From positions 333,650-397,649 of the forward strand of contig NZ_MBDL01000010.1 in NCBI RefSeq assembly GCF_001707755.1: 64,000 bases of DNA, in the 5' to 3' direction. A model generated the notes under the pieces. It was not told where the DNA came from. It made no database searches and saw only the letters and a list, made by a program, of their open reading frames with translations. Made by a program: the position numbers and the translations under genes. Of the stretch, positions 44,520 through 54,892 are shown in pieces. The first letter of the stretch is position 1. Each line of letters begins with the position of its first letter. Source of the DNA: Acinetobacter celticus. GTDB lineage: Bacteria > Pseudomonadota > Gammaproteobacteria > Pseudomonadales > Moraxellaceae.

Positions 44520-46040
44520 TTAGGCTTGAATTAAAACTGTTTTAATTCTATTCGCTTCCATTTCCGTCACTTTAAAACGAATACCCTGGTAATCAAGCTC
44601 TGTGCCTACTTCTACCTTACCTTGCATCTTATCCAAAATAAGACCTGAAACACTGATATAACCTGCATCATCCTCGACTAAATCTAACATGCCCAACACC
44701 AGCTCCAGTTGGTATATATCTAACATACCTGAAGCCTTCCATGTCTTATCGTCAATTTTGACTAAATCAAGTTGTTCATCTGCGTCAGGAAATTCTCCTG
44801 CAATCGCTTCAAACACATCAAGTGGCGAAATTAAGCCCTGAACATTACCAAACTCATCTGTCACCATGACCAATGAACCTTTCGATGTCCTCAAAGTATT
44901 AATTGCATCAATCACTTTCATTTTTTCGAAAATATAAATTGGTCGATGTTTTTTAATGAGATCTTTCAGTTCAGCCTCGTCATCTAAAACATCTAACAAT
45001 TCTTTTGCGCGAACAATACTGATGACTTTATCTACGTTGCCACGGCACACTGGAAATAAACTGTGTGGCACTGAAAGTACCTGCTCACGAATTTGTTCAG
45101 GTGTATCATTTAGGTTCACCCAAGAAATTTGGCTACGTGGCGTCATAATAGAAGCAACTGAACGTTCTGCTAAAGTCAGCACGCCACCGATCATATAACG
45201 CTCTTCATCTGCAAATGCTTCTTGCGCTTGTTGCTGATTCACACTATCTGATGCTTGAACCTTTCCACCCATCAATTTTAAAATGCTGTCTGCGGTACGG
45301 TGACGAAGCGGAATTTTAGATTCTTGTTTTACCATATTGCGTTGGGTAAATTGGTTGAATGCCTCAATGACAATTGCAACACCAATACCTGAGTAAATAT
45401 AGCCTTTTGGAATGTGGAAGCCAAAACCTTCCGCCATTAAGCTAATCCCAATCAATAACAAGAAGCTTAAACACAGAATAACCACAGTTGGATGACGATT
45501 GACGAAATTGGTCAAAGGCTTAGATGCAAGTAACATCACCGCCATAGCAACAATCATGGCGACCATCATCACATAGATGTTATCGACCATTCCAATAGCA
45601 GTAATAACAGAATCTAAGGAGAATACGGCGTCTAGCACCACAATTTGGGCAACGACAGCAGTAAAACCTGCATAGACTACATTTGTAGTCACTTTAATTT
45701 CAGGCTTCCCTTCCATTTTTTCATGTAGTTCAGTCACGGCTTTATAAACCAAGAATAAACCACCAAATAAAAGGATGAGGTCTCGACCTGAGAATGTCCA
45801 ATCAAAAAGAGTAATCAGTGGCTTAGTCAATGTGACTAACCAAGAAATGGCAAATAATAAGCCTAAACGCATAAAGAGTGCGAGAGAAAGGCCAACCACA
45901 CGGGCCTTATCACGCTGTTCTGGCGGAAGTTTTTCAGCCAAAATAGCAATAAAAACGAGGTTATCAATCCCCAAAACAATTTCTAATATAATAAGAGTAA
46001 GTAAACCCACCCATATTCCCGGATCTAATAAAAACTCCAT
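44520..46040 (-). CDS. TerC-family membrane protein with CBS and CorC domains
   Basis: Residues about 1-230 form the TerC membrane domain ([20 protein letters not shown], then [21 protein letters not shown], with the acidic residues typical of TerC). A CBS pair follows (about 290-420, [14 protein letters not shown] and [20 protein letters not shown]), then a CorC/HlyC domain to residue 506. It resembles E. coli YoaE/YegH. TerC proteins are linked to metal handling, often Mn2+ export. The ATG at 46040 has GGAGAAATG upstream. Regulation is unknown. Confidence 0.9.
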   Translation of the reverse strand: MEFLLDPGIWVGLLTLIILEIVLGIDNLVFIAILAEKLPPEQRDKARVVGLSLALFMRLGLLFAISWLVTLTKPLITLFDWTFSGRDLILLFGGLFLVYKAVTELHEKMEGKPEIKVTTNVVYAGFTAVVAQIVVLDAVFSLDSVITAIGMVDNIYVMMVAMIVAMAVMLLASKPLTNFVNRHPTVVILCLSFLLLIGISLMAEGFGFHIPKGYIYSGIGVAIVIEAFNQFTQRNMVKQESKIPLRHRTADSILKLMGGKVQASDSVNQQQAQEAFADEERYMIGGVLTLAERSVASIMTPRSQISWVNLNDTPEQIREQVLSVPHSLFPVCRGNVDKVISIVRAKELLDVLDDEAELKDLIKKHRPIYIFEKMKVIDAINTLRTSKGSLVMVTDEFGNVQGLISPLDVFEAIAGEFPDADEQLDLVKIDDKTWKASGMLDIYQLELVLGMLDLVEDDAGYISVSGLILDKMQGKVEVGTELDYQGIRFKVTEMEANRIKTVLIQA

Positions 46041-46560
46041 TAGTTCATTTCTCCGAAACTATGAATTTGACAAAAATTAACTAGACCTGCGCACGGCGAC
46101 GGATCCATACAAAAAACCTTTACTACAAAAGATAATTTTATTATGCATAAACTGAAAAGTTTGTAATGTATTTTTTGTGTTTTTTATAAAAATATCTGAA
46201 CATACAAAGTATGATTTAAATGTACATTTTTTATAAATCACCAATTTGATCTGTACCCTCCAGTCATCTCACTAAATAATTCATCCTCTATCCGCGAAAT
46301 CTCAACATATGATTCACATGTTAATGATGTAAAATGGCATACAAAATGTAATGAAAAGTATTGTTATAATTCATCAAGTTAAATATTGTTATCCCTGAGT
46401 GAAACTTTTCAATTATTAACAATCTGAAATGTCAAGAATGAAACAGATAAATAAGTTTCATTTCTCAACTTATATTTCATAAAAACTATTGATATTGAAC
46501 CACTATTTTACATAAAATGTGAATCGTTATAATAAAATTACAAGAAAATCGGGAACTTTT
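46041..46560. other. Divergent promoter region, TerC-CBS and MarR genes
   Basis: About 520 bp, very AT-rich except for a GC-rich stretch at 46084-46106 in the leader of the TerC gene. No coding sequence is apparent. Confidence 0.45.
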
Positions 46561-47025
46561 ATGACAAAGAAATATTCAAAATTTTTACCGGCAGGCGATA
46601 ATTTTAGTCTAGAAAATTTTCCTTTTTACTGGGTTACACAAGTACATGCTCAATATGTATTAAATGTAGACCACGCTTTGAAAAAATATGGTGTCGATAA
46701 TTCTAGACGACGTATTTTGCTTGCACTCAAGTCTAAGGCCAATGCCAGTGTTTCTGATTTATCAGAAATGGTGGTTTCTAAAATGTCGACAACCACTAAA
46801 ATTATCTATCGCTTAAAAGATGAAGGATTAGTAGACACTTATTCATGTGAAGATGATGCTCGTATTACCCGAGTTATTTTGACTGAAAAGGGTCATTTAA
46901 TGGCTCAAAAGATTAATGACCTAACCAATGTCGTCCTTGAACAATCTTTTGAAGGTCTTACGCCACTACAAATTGAAAAAACGATGGAAAGCTTAAAACA
47001 TATCTTTAAAAATCTTTCTCGTTAA
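46561..47025 (+). CDS. MarR-family transcriptional regulator
   Basis: The 154-residue protein has a winged helix-turn-helix: NSRRRILLALKSKANASVSD, LSEMVVSKMSTTTKIIYRLK and the wing DEGLVDTYSCEDDARITRVI. It ends with a dimerisation helix. An upstream GTG at 46519 would add 14 residues, but the ATG at 46561 has CGGGA upstream. The target is unknown; the closest candidates are its own promoter and the divergent TerC gene, across 520 bp. Confidence 0.88.
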   Translation: MTKKYSKFLPAGDNFSLENFPFYWVTQVHAQYVLNVDHALKKYGVDNSRRRILLALKSKANASVSDLSEMVVSKMSTTTKIIYRLKDEGLVDTYSCEDDARITRVILTEKGHLMAQKINDLTNVVLEQSFEGLTPLQIEKTMESLKHIFKNLSR

Positions 47026-47037
47026 TTTATAGCTAAA

Positions 47038-47700
47038 TTATGAATCGAAAAAATTCAGTTGGGGACTAATTTTTTCGATTTTCATTTTAGGTACATAAGA
47101 GCATTCAAATTCCTCTACAGGAAAACCTTGCACAAAAGACTGTATATTCGGAGAATTCCAATTTAACCACTCCTGTAATCGCACCTGTGGAATCACAATA
47201 ACTGAACGTTTTACTGCGCTAGGTTCATGAAATTCTTTCATCATGGCATGGTCTATTGCATTCATCGTCAGCATGGTTGCAGAGCGAATAAGATCATCGC
47301 CTTTTTTGCAAATTTCATATAAAGCAGCAATATAAAATGCATGACCATCTTTTCTACGTACGCCCCAACGTTGAGCTTTTCCATCGATATATTTCGACTC
47401 ATAAAACTCTGAAACAGGTATTACACCAAATTTGCATTTATTTATAGCATTTTGAAAAGTCGGCTTTTGCATCAAAGTTTCATTACGCGCATTATAAGTT
47501 TTTAACGCGATTGACTTATCATTCAACCATTTGGCGATTAAACCAAAATGGACTTTGCGCCATTCCAAGCCTTGTACTGACTGAAAAAGTAAAGGACATT
47601 CATAATTTGGATAAACTTCATCTGGATATTCAAAAGGAATATCTACTAAGCCTAAATTTTGAAGCTGAGCAAGAGTCAGCGATTTAAAATTTGCACACAT
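47038..47700 (-). CDS. SOS response-associated peptidase, YedK/HMCES type
   Basis: The N-terminus is MCANFKSL, where Cys2 becomes the catalytic residue that covalently traps abasic sites in single-stranded DNA. Other family segments are YNARNETL, FGVIPVSEFYESK (Glu) and SATMLTMNAIDHAMM. The usual HxRMP motif is altered to FHEPSAVKR here, although His and Arg remain. The length is 220 residues. It protects stalled forks. It is convergent with the MarR gene (12-bp gap). Confidence 0.9.
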   Translation of the reverse strand: MCANFKSLTLAQLQNLGLVDIPFEYPDEVYPNYECPLLFQSVQGLEWRKVHFGLIAKWLNDKSIALKTYNARNETLMQKPTFQNAINKCKFGVIPVSEFYESKYIDGKAQRWGVRRKDGHAFYIAALYEICKKGDDLIRSATMLTMNAIDHAMMKEFHEPSAVKRSVIVIPQVRLQEWLNWNSPNIQSFVQGFPVEEFECSYVPKMKIEKISPQLNFFDS

Positions 47701-47844
47701 TTTTTAAATATTTTAAACCTCTATTGTCGCTACCCTACCTAAATCAGGCCATGATTGATCATGACCATTGCTTTACCTTTAGCACTATTGAGCTTAGAAG
47801 TAAGCTCTCTACCCCATTGATCAATAAAAAGCTTTTACTATATC

Positions 47845-48324
47845 TTATTGAAATGGACTGTTTATTTTCTGAATAGCGACATAAATACGCCAATACACCA
47901 AAAATGAAGAGAATACATCAACTGCCATACTGATCAAATTTTTAATATGTGCAAATTGAGCAGGATCAAAATAGTTCTCAAACTGATTAAAAATCAATAA
48001 TATACAAATATATAAAACAACAATAAATGCTGTAACTTTCAGCATAATGGGTAAATAAAGTGCAATCAGACGGTTTAAAAAAGCATGTCCCTGCTCTCCA
48101 CCATTGGCCTTAAAGATGGCATTGGTCCAACTGATAAGTAATCCTAAATTAATCAAAAATAGTGCTAAGCTAGTTTTTACATCTTCAGGTTCAATCTGAC
48201 TAGCAGCAAAAATACCTAACAAGACAATAACGCCACTGGCCAGATAATAATTTTTAAATTCAGCCTGATTGACCTTATTTTGTTTTAAGTCATCAATCAG
48301 TTTATCTGTCCGCCATAAATACAT
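47845..48324 (-). CDS. Membrane protein of unknown function
   Basis: The 159-residue protein has four hydrophobic helices (about residues 30-48, 60-80, 90-115 and 130-150). I do not recognise the family. The frame opens at 48333, but the Met at 48324 (MYLWRTDKLIDD) seems an equally good start. It is downstream of the malate synthase terminator and in the same orientation, so it is a separate unit. Confidence 0.65.
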   Translation of the reverse strand: MYLWRTDKLIDDLKQNKVNQAEFKNYYLASGVIVLLGIFAASQIEPEDVKTSLALFLINLGLLISWTNAIFKANGGEQGHAFLNRLIALYLPIMLKVTAFIVVLYICILLIFNQFENYFDPAQFAHIKNLISMAVDVFSSFLVYWRIYVAIQKINSPFQ

Positions 48325-48357
48325 GATTTTCACTCCATTTTAATGTTTTGATCATAT

Positions 48358-48388
48358 ACAAAAAAAGCCTCCGAAGAGGCTTTTTTGA
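48358..48388 (-). terminator. Terminator of glcB
   Basis: A perfect 11-bp stem, AAAAAAGCCTC/GAGGCTTTTTT, has a 4-nt loop and T run on the minus strand. Confidence 0.95.
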
Positions 48389-48404
48389 CTAGATAAGGTG
48401 AAGA

Positions 48405-50567
48405 TTAATCACCTATATAACCTTTTAACTTTAAACGTGCTGCATGAAGCAATGGTTCTGTATAACCCGATGGTTGTTCACCACCTTTAAATACTAAGTC
48501 ATACGCAGCTTGGTATGCATAACCATTAAATGTAGGTGCCATTGGCGTATAAAGTGGATCATTCGCATTTTGCTCATCCACAATTTTCGCCATACGTTGC
48601 ATCACTTCTTCAACTTGCGCAGCGGTTACAATGCCGTGACGTAACCAGTTAGCAACGTGTTGAGAAGAAATACGTAATGTTGCTCGGTCTTCCATCAAAC
48701 CAACGTTGTTAATGTCTGGAACTTTCGAACAACCTACACCCAAGTCAACCCAACGAACCACATAACCTAAAATACCTTGAAGGTTATTTTCTAGCTCTTT
48801 GGTTTTCTCTTCAGCTGTCCAGTTGGTATCTGTTGCTAAAGGTGGCGTTAACAAATCATCTAACGACAATGCTTCAGTTTCCAACAATTCTTGCTGACGT
48901 ACAGAAACGTTACATTGATGGTAATGAATCGCGTGAATCACCGCACCAGATGGAGATGGAACCCATGCACAGCTTGCGCCTGCTTCTGGATGTTCAATTT
49001 TGGTTTTGTACATATCAGCAAGCATGTCTGGCTTCGGCCACATGCCTTTACCAATTTGTGCTTTACCACGTAAACCGGCTTGAAGACCAATCATGACATT
49101 GCGATTTTCGTACGCTGGGAACCAAATTTGAGATTTCACTTCGCCTTTGCGAACAAATGGACCCGCTTCCATAAAGGTATGGATTTCATCACCTGTACGG
49201 TCCATGAAGCCCGTATTGATGAAAATAGTACGGTCTTTTGCTTGAGCGATACAGTTTTTCAGGTTTACAGATGTACGACGTTCTTCATCCATAATACCAA
49301 TTTTTAAGGTTTTTTCTGGTAAGCCAAGTGCTTGCTCAGAACGACCAAACAATTCAACTGCAAAGGCAACTTCTTCTGGGCCATGCATTTTTGGCTTCAC
49401 GATATACATAGAACCTTTACGCGAATTCTGGTTTTCGTTTTCACCTTTAATGTCTGCAAAAGTTAACAATGGTGTAACCAATGCATCCATAATGCCTTCA
49501 TAGATTTCAGCACCATCTACAAGGATCGCAGGGTTTGTCATCAAATGCCCCACGTTACGAAGAAGCATTAAAGAACGGCCGTGAAGCTTGGTTTCGCCAC
49601 CAATTAAGTTTTTGTGCGTACGGTCTTTATTCAAAGTACGAGTTACAGTTTTACCGTTTTTCTCGATAGACTCTGATAACGTACCGCGCATTAAGCCTAA
49701 CCAGTTACGGTAGCCTTCAACTTTCTCTTCTGCATCTACTGCTGCAATTGAGTCTTCTAAGTCTTGAATCGTGGTAAGCGCAGCTTCAAGAACAAGATCT
49801 TTTACACCTGCCGCGTCAGTTTTACCAATTGGGCTGTTTGCATCAATCTCAATAACAACGTGTAAGCCGTTATTTAACAGTACAATTTCAACAGGTGCAG
49901 ATTCTTCACCATTAAAACCAACAAATTGAGCTTCTTTCGCTAAAGTCGTTGTTGAACCATCTTTTAGCGTTACAACTAATTTTTTGCCTTCAATCGCATA
50001 TTTAGTTGCATCAGCATGTGAACCATTTGCCAATGGGAAAGTTTCATTTAAGAAATTTTTAGCAAATGCGATAACTTTGTCACCACGGACTGGGTTATAG
50101 CCTTTACCTTTTTCTGCACCACCTTCTTCTGAAATAACATCGAAGCCGTAAAGTGCATCATATAAAGAGCCCCAACGTGCATTGGCTGCGTTTAGGCAGT
50201 AACGTGCATTTCGTACAGGTACAACCAATTGCGAACCTGCCAATAATGCAATTTCTTCATCTACATTTTCAGTCGTAATTTGAAAATCTTCTACTTCTGG
50301 TAATAAGTAGCCAATTTCTTTAAGGAATGCTTTGTAAGCTTCGAGTTCAAATTTGTTGTTGCGGTGCCATTCATCAATTTTTGCTTGAATGTCATCACGC
50401 TTAGCCAATAGTGCTTTGTTCTTTGGGCTAAGATCGACAACGACTTGTTCAAAGTTTTTCCAGTAAGTTTCACTGTCCAAACCTGAACCTGGAAGTGCTT
50501 CATTTTCGATAAAATCGTAAAGTTCTTTAGCAATCGCTAACTTGCCTTTTTGAATACGTGCAGTCAT
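48405..50567 (-). CDS. glcB: Malate synthase G
   Basis: Malate synthase condenses glyoxylate with acetyl-CoA in the glyoxylate shunt. The type G form is recognised by its 720 residues and segments such as [34 protein letters not shown] and [18 protein letters not shown], with the Mg-binding Glu/Asp and the catalytic Asp near the C-terminus ([17 protein letters not shown]). No glycolate oxidase or icl genes are adjacent. The start has CAGGAAAG upstream. Confidence 0.97.
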   Translation of the reverse strand: MTARIQKGKLAIAKELYDFIENEALPGSGLDSETYWKNFEQVVVDLSPKNKALLAKRDDIQAKIDEWHRNNKFELEAYKAFLKEIGYLLPEVEDFQITTENVDEEIALLAGSQLVVPVRNARYCLNAANARWGSLYDALYGFDVISEEGGAEKGKGYNPVRGDKVIAFAKNFLNETFPLANGSHADATKYAIEGKKLVVTLKDGSTTTLAKEAQFVGFNGEESAPVEIVLLNNGLHVVIEIDANSPIGKTDAAGVKDLVLEAALTTIQDLEDSIAAVDAEEKVEGYRNWLGLMRGTLSESIEKNGKTVTRTLNKDRTHKNLIGGETKLHGRSLMLLRNVGHLMTNPAILVDGAEIYEGIMDALVTPLLTFADIKGENENQNSRKGSMYIVKPKMHGPEEVAFAVELFGRSEQALGLPEKTLKIGIMDEERRTSVNLKNCIAQAKDRTIFINTGFMDRTGDEIHTFMEAGPFVRKGEVKSQIWFPAYENRNVMIGLQAGLRGKAQIGKGMWPKPDMLADMYKTKIEHPEAGASCAWVPSPSGAVIHAIHYHQCNVSVRQQELLETEALSLDDLLTPPLATDTNWTAEEKTKELENNLQGILGYVVRWVDLGVGCSKVPDINNVGLMEDRATLRISSQHVANWLRHGIVTAAQVEEVMQRMAKIVDEQNANDPLYTPMAPTFNGYAYQAAYDLVFKGGEQPSGYTEPLLHAARLKLKGYIGD

Positions 50568-50944
50568 TGTCTTTCCTGATATTGCTACTTTTTATAACAA
50601 GAGATTCCAGTATACCTATTTATACTTAGCTGAATAGCACTATCACATTACTAAATAACGATCATTTTTTATTAAACAAATACCCTCATAAGTTAATAAA
50701 TTTAAAGATCAGAAATGCGACATCATCATCAACTTGAATGCTCTTCAATAGTGTATAAAGTTTTTGAAATGTCGAAATTAGACTTAAGTTCAGATTTTTG
50801 CTTTAAAAACATACAAAATATCTTCTTTTTGTCTTTCCAAGGCTCGATTAAGCCATGAAAAGTGTTAAATGTCGATAAATTAACCAGTCATTTTTACATA
50901 AAAAAAAGCGCCAAAAATTGGCGCTTTTCACTTAAACTTTTTTA
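50568..50944. other. glcB-zapE intergenic region
   Basis: 377 bp of AT-rich sequence, with the zapE terminator at its left-hand end near zapE. A 47-codon plus-strand frame (50715-50858) has no good ribosome-binding site and is not claimed. Confidence 0.4.
50899..50929 (-). terminator. Terminator of zapE
   Basis: A perfect 11-bp stem, AAAAGCGCCAA/TTGGCGCTTTT, carries a T run on the minus strand. Confidence 0.93.
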
Positions 50945-52090
50945 CTAATTAACACTTTCTATTGCATTAATATGTCGATGCGCCGCATGTAAATAATCAT
51001 CCGACTGCATTTCCAATAAACGTGAACGCGTGCGTTCAATTTCAAAAGCTAATTTTTCACCTTGATACAAGTCAATAATTGAATCTTCAGAGGTTAAAAT
51101 TAGTTTTACACCACGATCATAAAACTCATCGACTAAATAAATAAAACGGCGCGTTCCTTCTGATAAATAGTCAGTCATATGCGGTACATTACTGACCAAA
51201 ACCGTATTATAAATATTGGCCATTTCAATAAAGTCGGCTGGGCTACGCGGTTTTAAACACAGTTCCGAATATTCGCACCACAACACATCTTCAGTATGAC
51301 CAATCGTTTCAACAATACGCTTATTAATAATAATAGGTTCTTGTGACTGTCTTTGGGTCTGGGTTAAAGCGCTAAAACGCTGTGCCATCCAAATTTTATT
51401 TTCATGGGTTAATGGTGATTTAAACAGCTGTGCTTGTTTTAGTACGCGTAGACGATAATCGACACCTGCATCGACATTCAGTACCACACAATGCTTTTTC
51501 ACCATTTCAATAGTCGGAATAAAACGATCACGATGAATGCCATTCTTGTACAAACCATCTGGTGCAATATTCGAGGTTGCAACCAAGGTCACGCCACGAG
51601 TAAATAATTTTTGAAATAATTCGCTTAGAATCATAGCATCCGTGACATTTGAGACAAAAAACTCATCAAAACAAATCACGACTGCTTCTTTATAAATTTG
51701 GTCTGCAACCAATTCTAATGGATTACGCTGACCAGAAAGTTTGTTTAGCTCACGATGCACATGTTGCATAAAATGATGAAAATGCATTCGTGTTTTACGA
51801 CGAAATGGAACCGATTCATAGAACTGATCCATCAACCATGTTTTACCACGACCGACACCACCCCACATGTACACACCCTGTGGCGAAGTTTGACGACGGA
51901 AACGACGAAAGGCTTTTTTTGATGCCTTAAAACGTTGAATCAGTTCTTGCCAGACTCTATCCAGCTCATGCACTGCTTCAGCTTGTGCTTCATCTGGTAA
52001 AAACTGTCCAGATGCTAACGCTTGTGCGTAGCGCTCTGCAGGTGAAATTGGAGTAAAGGCAGTATTGTGCGGAGATTGAAAGTCTGACAT
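50945..52090 (-). CDS. zapE: Cell-division ATPase ZapE (AFG1-like)
   Basis: This AFG1/LACE1-family ATPase (381 residues) has Walker A YMWGGVGRGKTWLMD, Walker B VVICFDEFFVSNV and the FAG-like ATSN sensor ATSNIAPDGLYKNG. E. coli ZapE associates with the Z-ring during late division. The length is normal. It probably works as a cytoplasmic oligomer. The start at 52090 lacks a strong ribosome-binding site, but no better one lies upstream. Confidence 0.95.
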   Translation of the reverse strand: MSDFQSPHNTAFTPISPAERYAQALASGQFLPDEAQAEAVHELDRVWQELIQRFKASKKAFRRFRRQTSPQGVYMWGGVGRGKTWLMDQFYESVPFRRKTRMHFHHFMQHVHRELNKLSGQRNPLELVADQIYKEAVVICFDEFFVSNVTDAMILSELFQKLFTRGVTLVATSNIAPDGLYKNGIHRDRFIPTIEMVKKHCVVLNVDAGVDYRLRVLKQAQLFKSPLTHENKIWMAQRFSALTQTQRQSQEPIIINKRIVETIGHTEDVLWCEYSELCLKPRSPADFIEMANIYNTVLVSNVPHMTDYLSEGTRRFIYLVDEFYDRGVKLILTSEDSIIDLYQGEKLAFEIERTRSRLLEMQSDDYLHAAHRHINAIESVN

Positions 52091-52175
52091 ATCATTTAAT
52101 ACTATTTTGGGCTACATAAAATTATAGCGAAGATTGAACCGTAATATATAACACTTTGGCATTAATAAACTTAGG

Positions 52176-53189
52176 CTATTTTGTATATTGACGCGGGCTT
52201 TGTCCAAACCAGCGTTTAAATGCATGGTTAAACGCGGCAGGCTCTGAATAACCGAGTAGTTCCGCAATCATCTCAATTGAATATTCGTTATATTCCATTA
52301 AACGCAATGCTTTATCCTTAATGATCTTTTCTCTAATCTGTTTATAGCTGGTGTTCAGTTGCTGTAACTGATGGCGTAAAGTACGTTCAGGGATATTCAG
52401 TGCTTGAGCCGTTTCAAACATCGTTGGCATTCCCCCTGTTTGCAGTTCTAAGTAATCTTGAACTCGCTGTACTAAAGATGGTGACTCTTCATCTTCCATT
52501 AAGCGATTGAGCTCGGCAATGCATTTAGACTCATATAATCTGAATGTCATTGGGTCAGCAGAAGGAATCTTAATGTCTAAAATCCCTTCATCGAACCAGA
52601 AAAATGCAAAATCTGATCCAAATTTAACCTGCGAACCATAATAATCATGATAAATCGCTAACTGAGCTGGGTCTTTAGGTTGTTTAAACGGTAGTTCAAT
52701 GCGTACTTGTGGCGGTGCCAATCCCATCATTTTATATAAGTCTTGAATGAACTTATATGTTCCCGAAATTTCGCATTGCGCCAACAATAAACCTAATTCA
52801 CTATGAATATTTTGAGGTCGATAACATAACGCCATTTTATGATCTGATATTTCCAGCCCCAAATGACCTGTTAAATGTGTCAATTGTTGAAAACGCATCC
52901 CCTGTTCTAACCCTGTTCGTATGGATTGGCTTGTAACCAATAACATCAGAAGCGGGCCATAACCTGCCAAAGCATAATGTTGTCCAATATATATTCCCTT
53001 TTCGGGCGCTATATCTTTTCCAATTACTTTAAGCACATCCCACTCTAAACTGGGATGAATCACAGAAGTTGGGTCTAATGCATCTATACGTAAGCCGATT
53101 TCTTGTAGTTTTGAATCTACATCTATTCCTGCTTTGCGCATTCCCTGCACCAAATACATCAAGCTCAGAATTGATCGCTTCATTACCAC
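52176..53189 (-). CDS. AraC-family regulator with arabinose-binding-type N-domain (OruR-like)
   Basis: The N-terminal 200 residues match the AraC-type arabinose-binding/dimerisation region PF12625 class (SILSLMYLVQGMRKAGIDVD, AGYGPLLMLLVTSQSIRTGL). The C-terminal helix-turn-helix pair is GGMPTMFETAQALNIPERTL and then EMIAELLGYSEPAAFNHAFK, followed by RWFGQSPRQYTK. It diverges from the flavin monooxygenase gene (about 150 bp), so it probably controls that gene. M1 and M3 are both possible starts. Confidence 0.9.
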   Translation of the reverse strand: MVMKRSILSLMYLVQGMRKAGIDVDSKLQEIGLRIDALDPTSVIHPSLEWDVLKVIGKDIAPEKGIYIGQHYALAGYGPLLMLLVTSQSIRTGLEQGMRFQQLTHLTGHLGLEISDHKMALCYRPQNIHSELGLLLAQCEISGTYKFIQDLYKMMGLAPPQVRIELPFKQPKDPAQLAIYHDYYGSQVKFGSDFAFFWFDEGILDIKIPSADPMTFRLYESKCIAELNRLMEDEESPSLVQRVQDYLELQTGGMPTMFETAQALNIPERTLRHQLQQLNTSYKQIREKIIKDKALRLMEYNEYSIEMIAELLGYSEPAAFNHAFKRWFGQSPRQYTK

Positions 53190-53339
53190 ACCAACTCATA
53201 AATAGTTCTATCTTTTGTACTATAAAAACTCGGGCTTGAAAATTGCCGTTTTGATCAATTTTCCTGTCATACAAATCATAGTCTTCAAATAACAATGTGT
53301 TTTATGCTATGACGTATAAAGAAAACAAGAGCTTCAATT

Positions 53340-54851
53340 ATGCATAATGCACAGCAACAAGAACAAACCATTCAGAAAACTCAAATTGCAATTATTGGTG
53401 GTGGTTTTGGCGGCATTGCTATGGCAATTCGTCTCTTACAAAACAATACTCAAGACTTTATTATTTTAGAAAAAGCCAATGACTTTGGCGGGACATGGCG
53501 TGAAAACCGTTACCCAGGTGCTGCTTGCGATGTGCAGTCGCATATGTATTCGCTGTCTTATGCACCCAAAACAGACTGGTCTAAACGCTACGCAGAAGCC
53601 TCTGAAATTTTTGATTATATTCAGGGACTCATCTCTGAACACCAGTTAAACCAATATGCAAAACTCCAATGTGAAGTCATTTCTGCTCAATATTTAGAAG
53701 ATGAATGCTGCTGGAATCTGACCTTAAATGATCAAAGTACCTTAGTGGCACAATATGTCATTTTTGCATCTGGCCCTTTACACGTCCCACAAATTCCACA
53801 TATTTCTGGGATAGAAAAATTTAAAGGCAAAGTTTTTCACTCTTCACAATGGGATCACGAATACGCCTTGCAAGGTAAAAAAGTGGCCTCAATTGGTACA
53901 GGTGGTAGTGCAATTCAATATATTCCAGAAATTGCACCTGAAGTAGAGCAACTTTACGTCTTTCAACGCACTGCAGCATGGGTCATTCCCCGAGATGAAC
54001 GTTTATATAAAACCTTAGAAAAAAAGCTATTTGCTCAATTTGATTGGTTTAGAAAATTGCATCGTGCACGATTGTATTGGTCCAATGAATCACGTGTGGT
54101 GCCCATTGTGAAACCTGTCACCATGAAATATGCACAAAAACTTGCCGAGTTCTTTATTCGCTTTCAAGTGAAAGACAAAACTTTAGTTAAAAAATTAACG
54201 CCCAACTACATTATGGGCTGCAAGCGAATATTGGTTTCCAATAAGTATTTCCCAACCTTTAACCGTAAAAATGTCGAATTGGTATCCGAAGGAATTCTTG
54301 AATTAACCGCCGACAGTATTATGACCAAAGATGGTAAAGAGCGAAAAATTGATTGTTTAATTTATGGTACGGGCTTCATTACCGACCCACGCATTTACTT
54401 AAAATCTTTTAACTGCACAGGCTTAAACCATGTTGAACTAAAAGATGCATGGAAAAATGGCGCTGAAAGCTACTTTGGTATTACAACAAAAGGCTTTCCA
54501 AATTTATTTCAACTCTTGGGCCCAAATACGGTACTTGCACATAACTCGGTCATTTTCATGATTGAATCCCAAGTAGAATACATTCTACAAATGATCAATT
54601 TGGTTGAAAAAACCCATAGCCAAGCCATTGTGGTAAAAGACCAAGTGCAAGATCAGTTCAATCATGATGTACAAACCATGATGGATGGTACGGTTTGGCA
54701 ATCCGGCTGTGTCAGTTGGTATCAACAAGACGGTGGTAAAAATTTTGCACTTTGGCCAACGTATACATGGAAATATTGGCTAAAAACCAAGAAACTCAAT
54801 GCTGCAGACTATCTTCTTTTGTCTAAATCACATGGAAACCGTGCAGCGTAA
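53340..54851 (+). CDS. FAD-dependent Baeyer-Villiger-type monooxygenase
   Basis: The FAD Rossmann motif is IIGGGFGGIAMAIRL (about residues 19-30), the Baeyer-Villiger fingerprint is FKGKVFHSSQWD (FxGxxxHxxxW), and the NADPH site is GTGGSAIQ. These are type I BVMO features. Other segments are GGTWRENRYPGAACDVQSH and PTYTWKYW. The length of 503 is standard. The substrate is unknown (ketone or alkane-derived). It is divergent from an AraC-type regulator and followed after 41 bp by a LysO-type exporter gene. The start at 53340 has no strong ribosome-binding site. Confidence 0.88.
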   Translation: MHNAQQQEQTIQKTQIAIIGGGFGGIAMAIRLLQNNTQDFIILEKANDFGGTWRENRYPGAACDVQSHMYSLSYAPKTDWSKRYAEASEIFDYIQGLISEHQLNQYAKLQCEVISAQYLEDECCWNLTLNDQSTLVAQYVIFASGPLHVPQIPHISGIEKFKGKVFHSSQWDHEYALQGKKVASIGTGGSAIQYIPEIAPEVEQLYVFQRTAAWVIPRDERLYKTLEKKLFAQFDWFRKLHRARLYWSNESRVVPIVKPVTMKYAQKLAEFFIRFQVKDKTLVKKLTPNYIMGCKRILVSNKYFPTFNRKNVELVSEGILELTADSIMTKDGKERKIDCLIYGTGFITDPRIYLKSFNCTGLNHVELKDAWKNGAESYFGITTKGFPNLFQLLGPNTVLAHNSVIFMIESQVEYILQMINLVEKTHSQAIVVKDQVQDQFNHDVQTMMDGTVWQSGCVSWYQQDGGKNFALWPTYTWKYWLKTKKLNAADYLLLSKSHGNRAA

Positions 54852-54892
54852 ATATTAAGTTGTCATAATAAGCGGGTGTTCTTCACCTGCTT

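Noticed and set aside
46041..46160. yybP-ykoY manganese riboswitch upstream of the TerC gene
   Set aside because: I could not match the conserved loop sequences; only a GC-rich patch is present.
50715..50858. A 47-codon plus-strand frame in the glcB-zapE gap
   Set aside because: It has no ribosome-binding site and its composition matches random AT-rich sequence.
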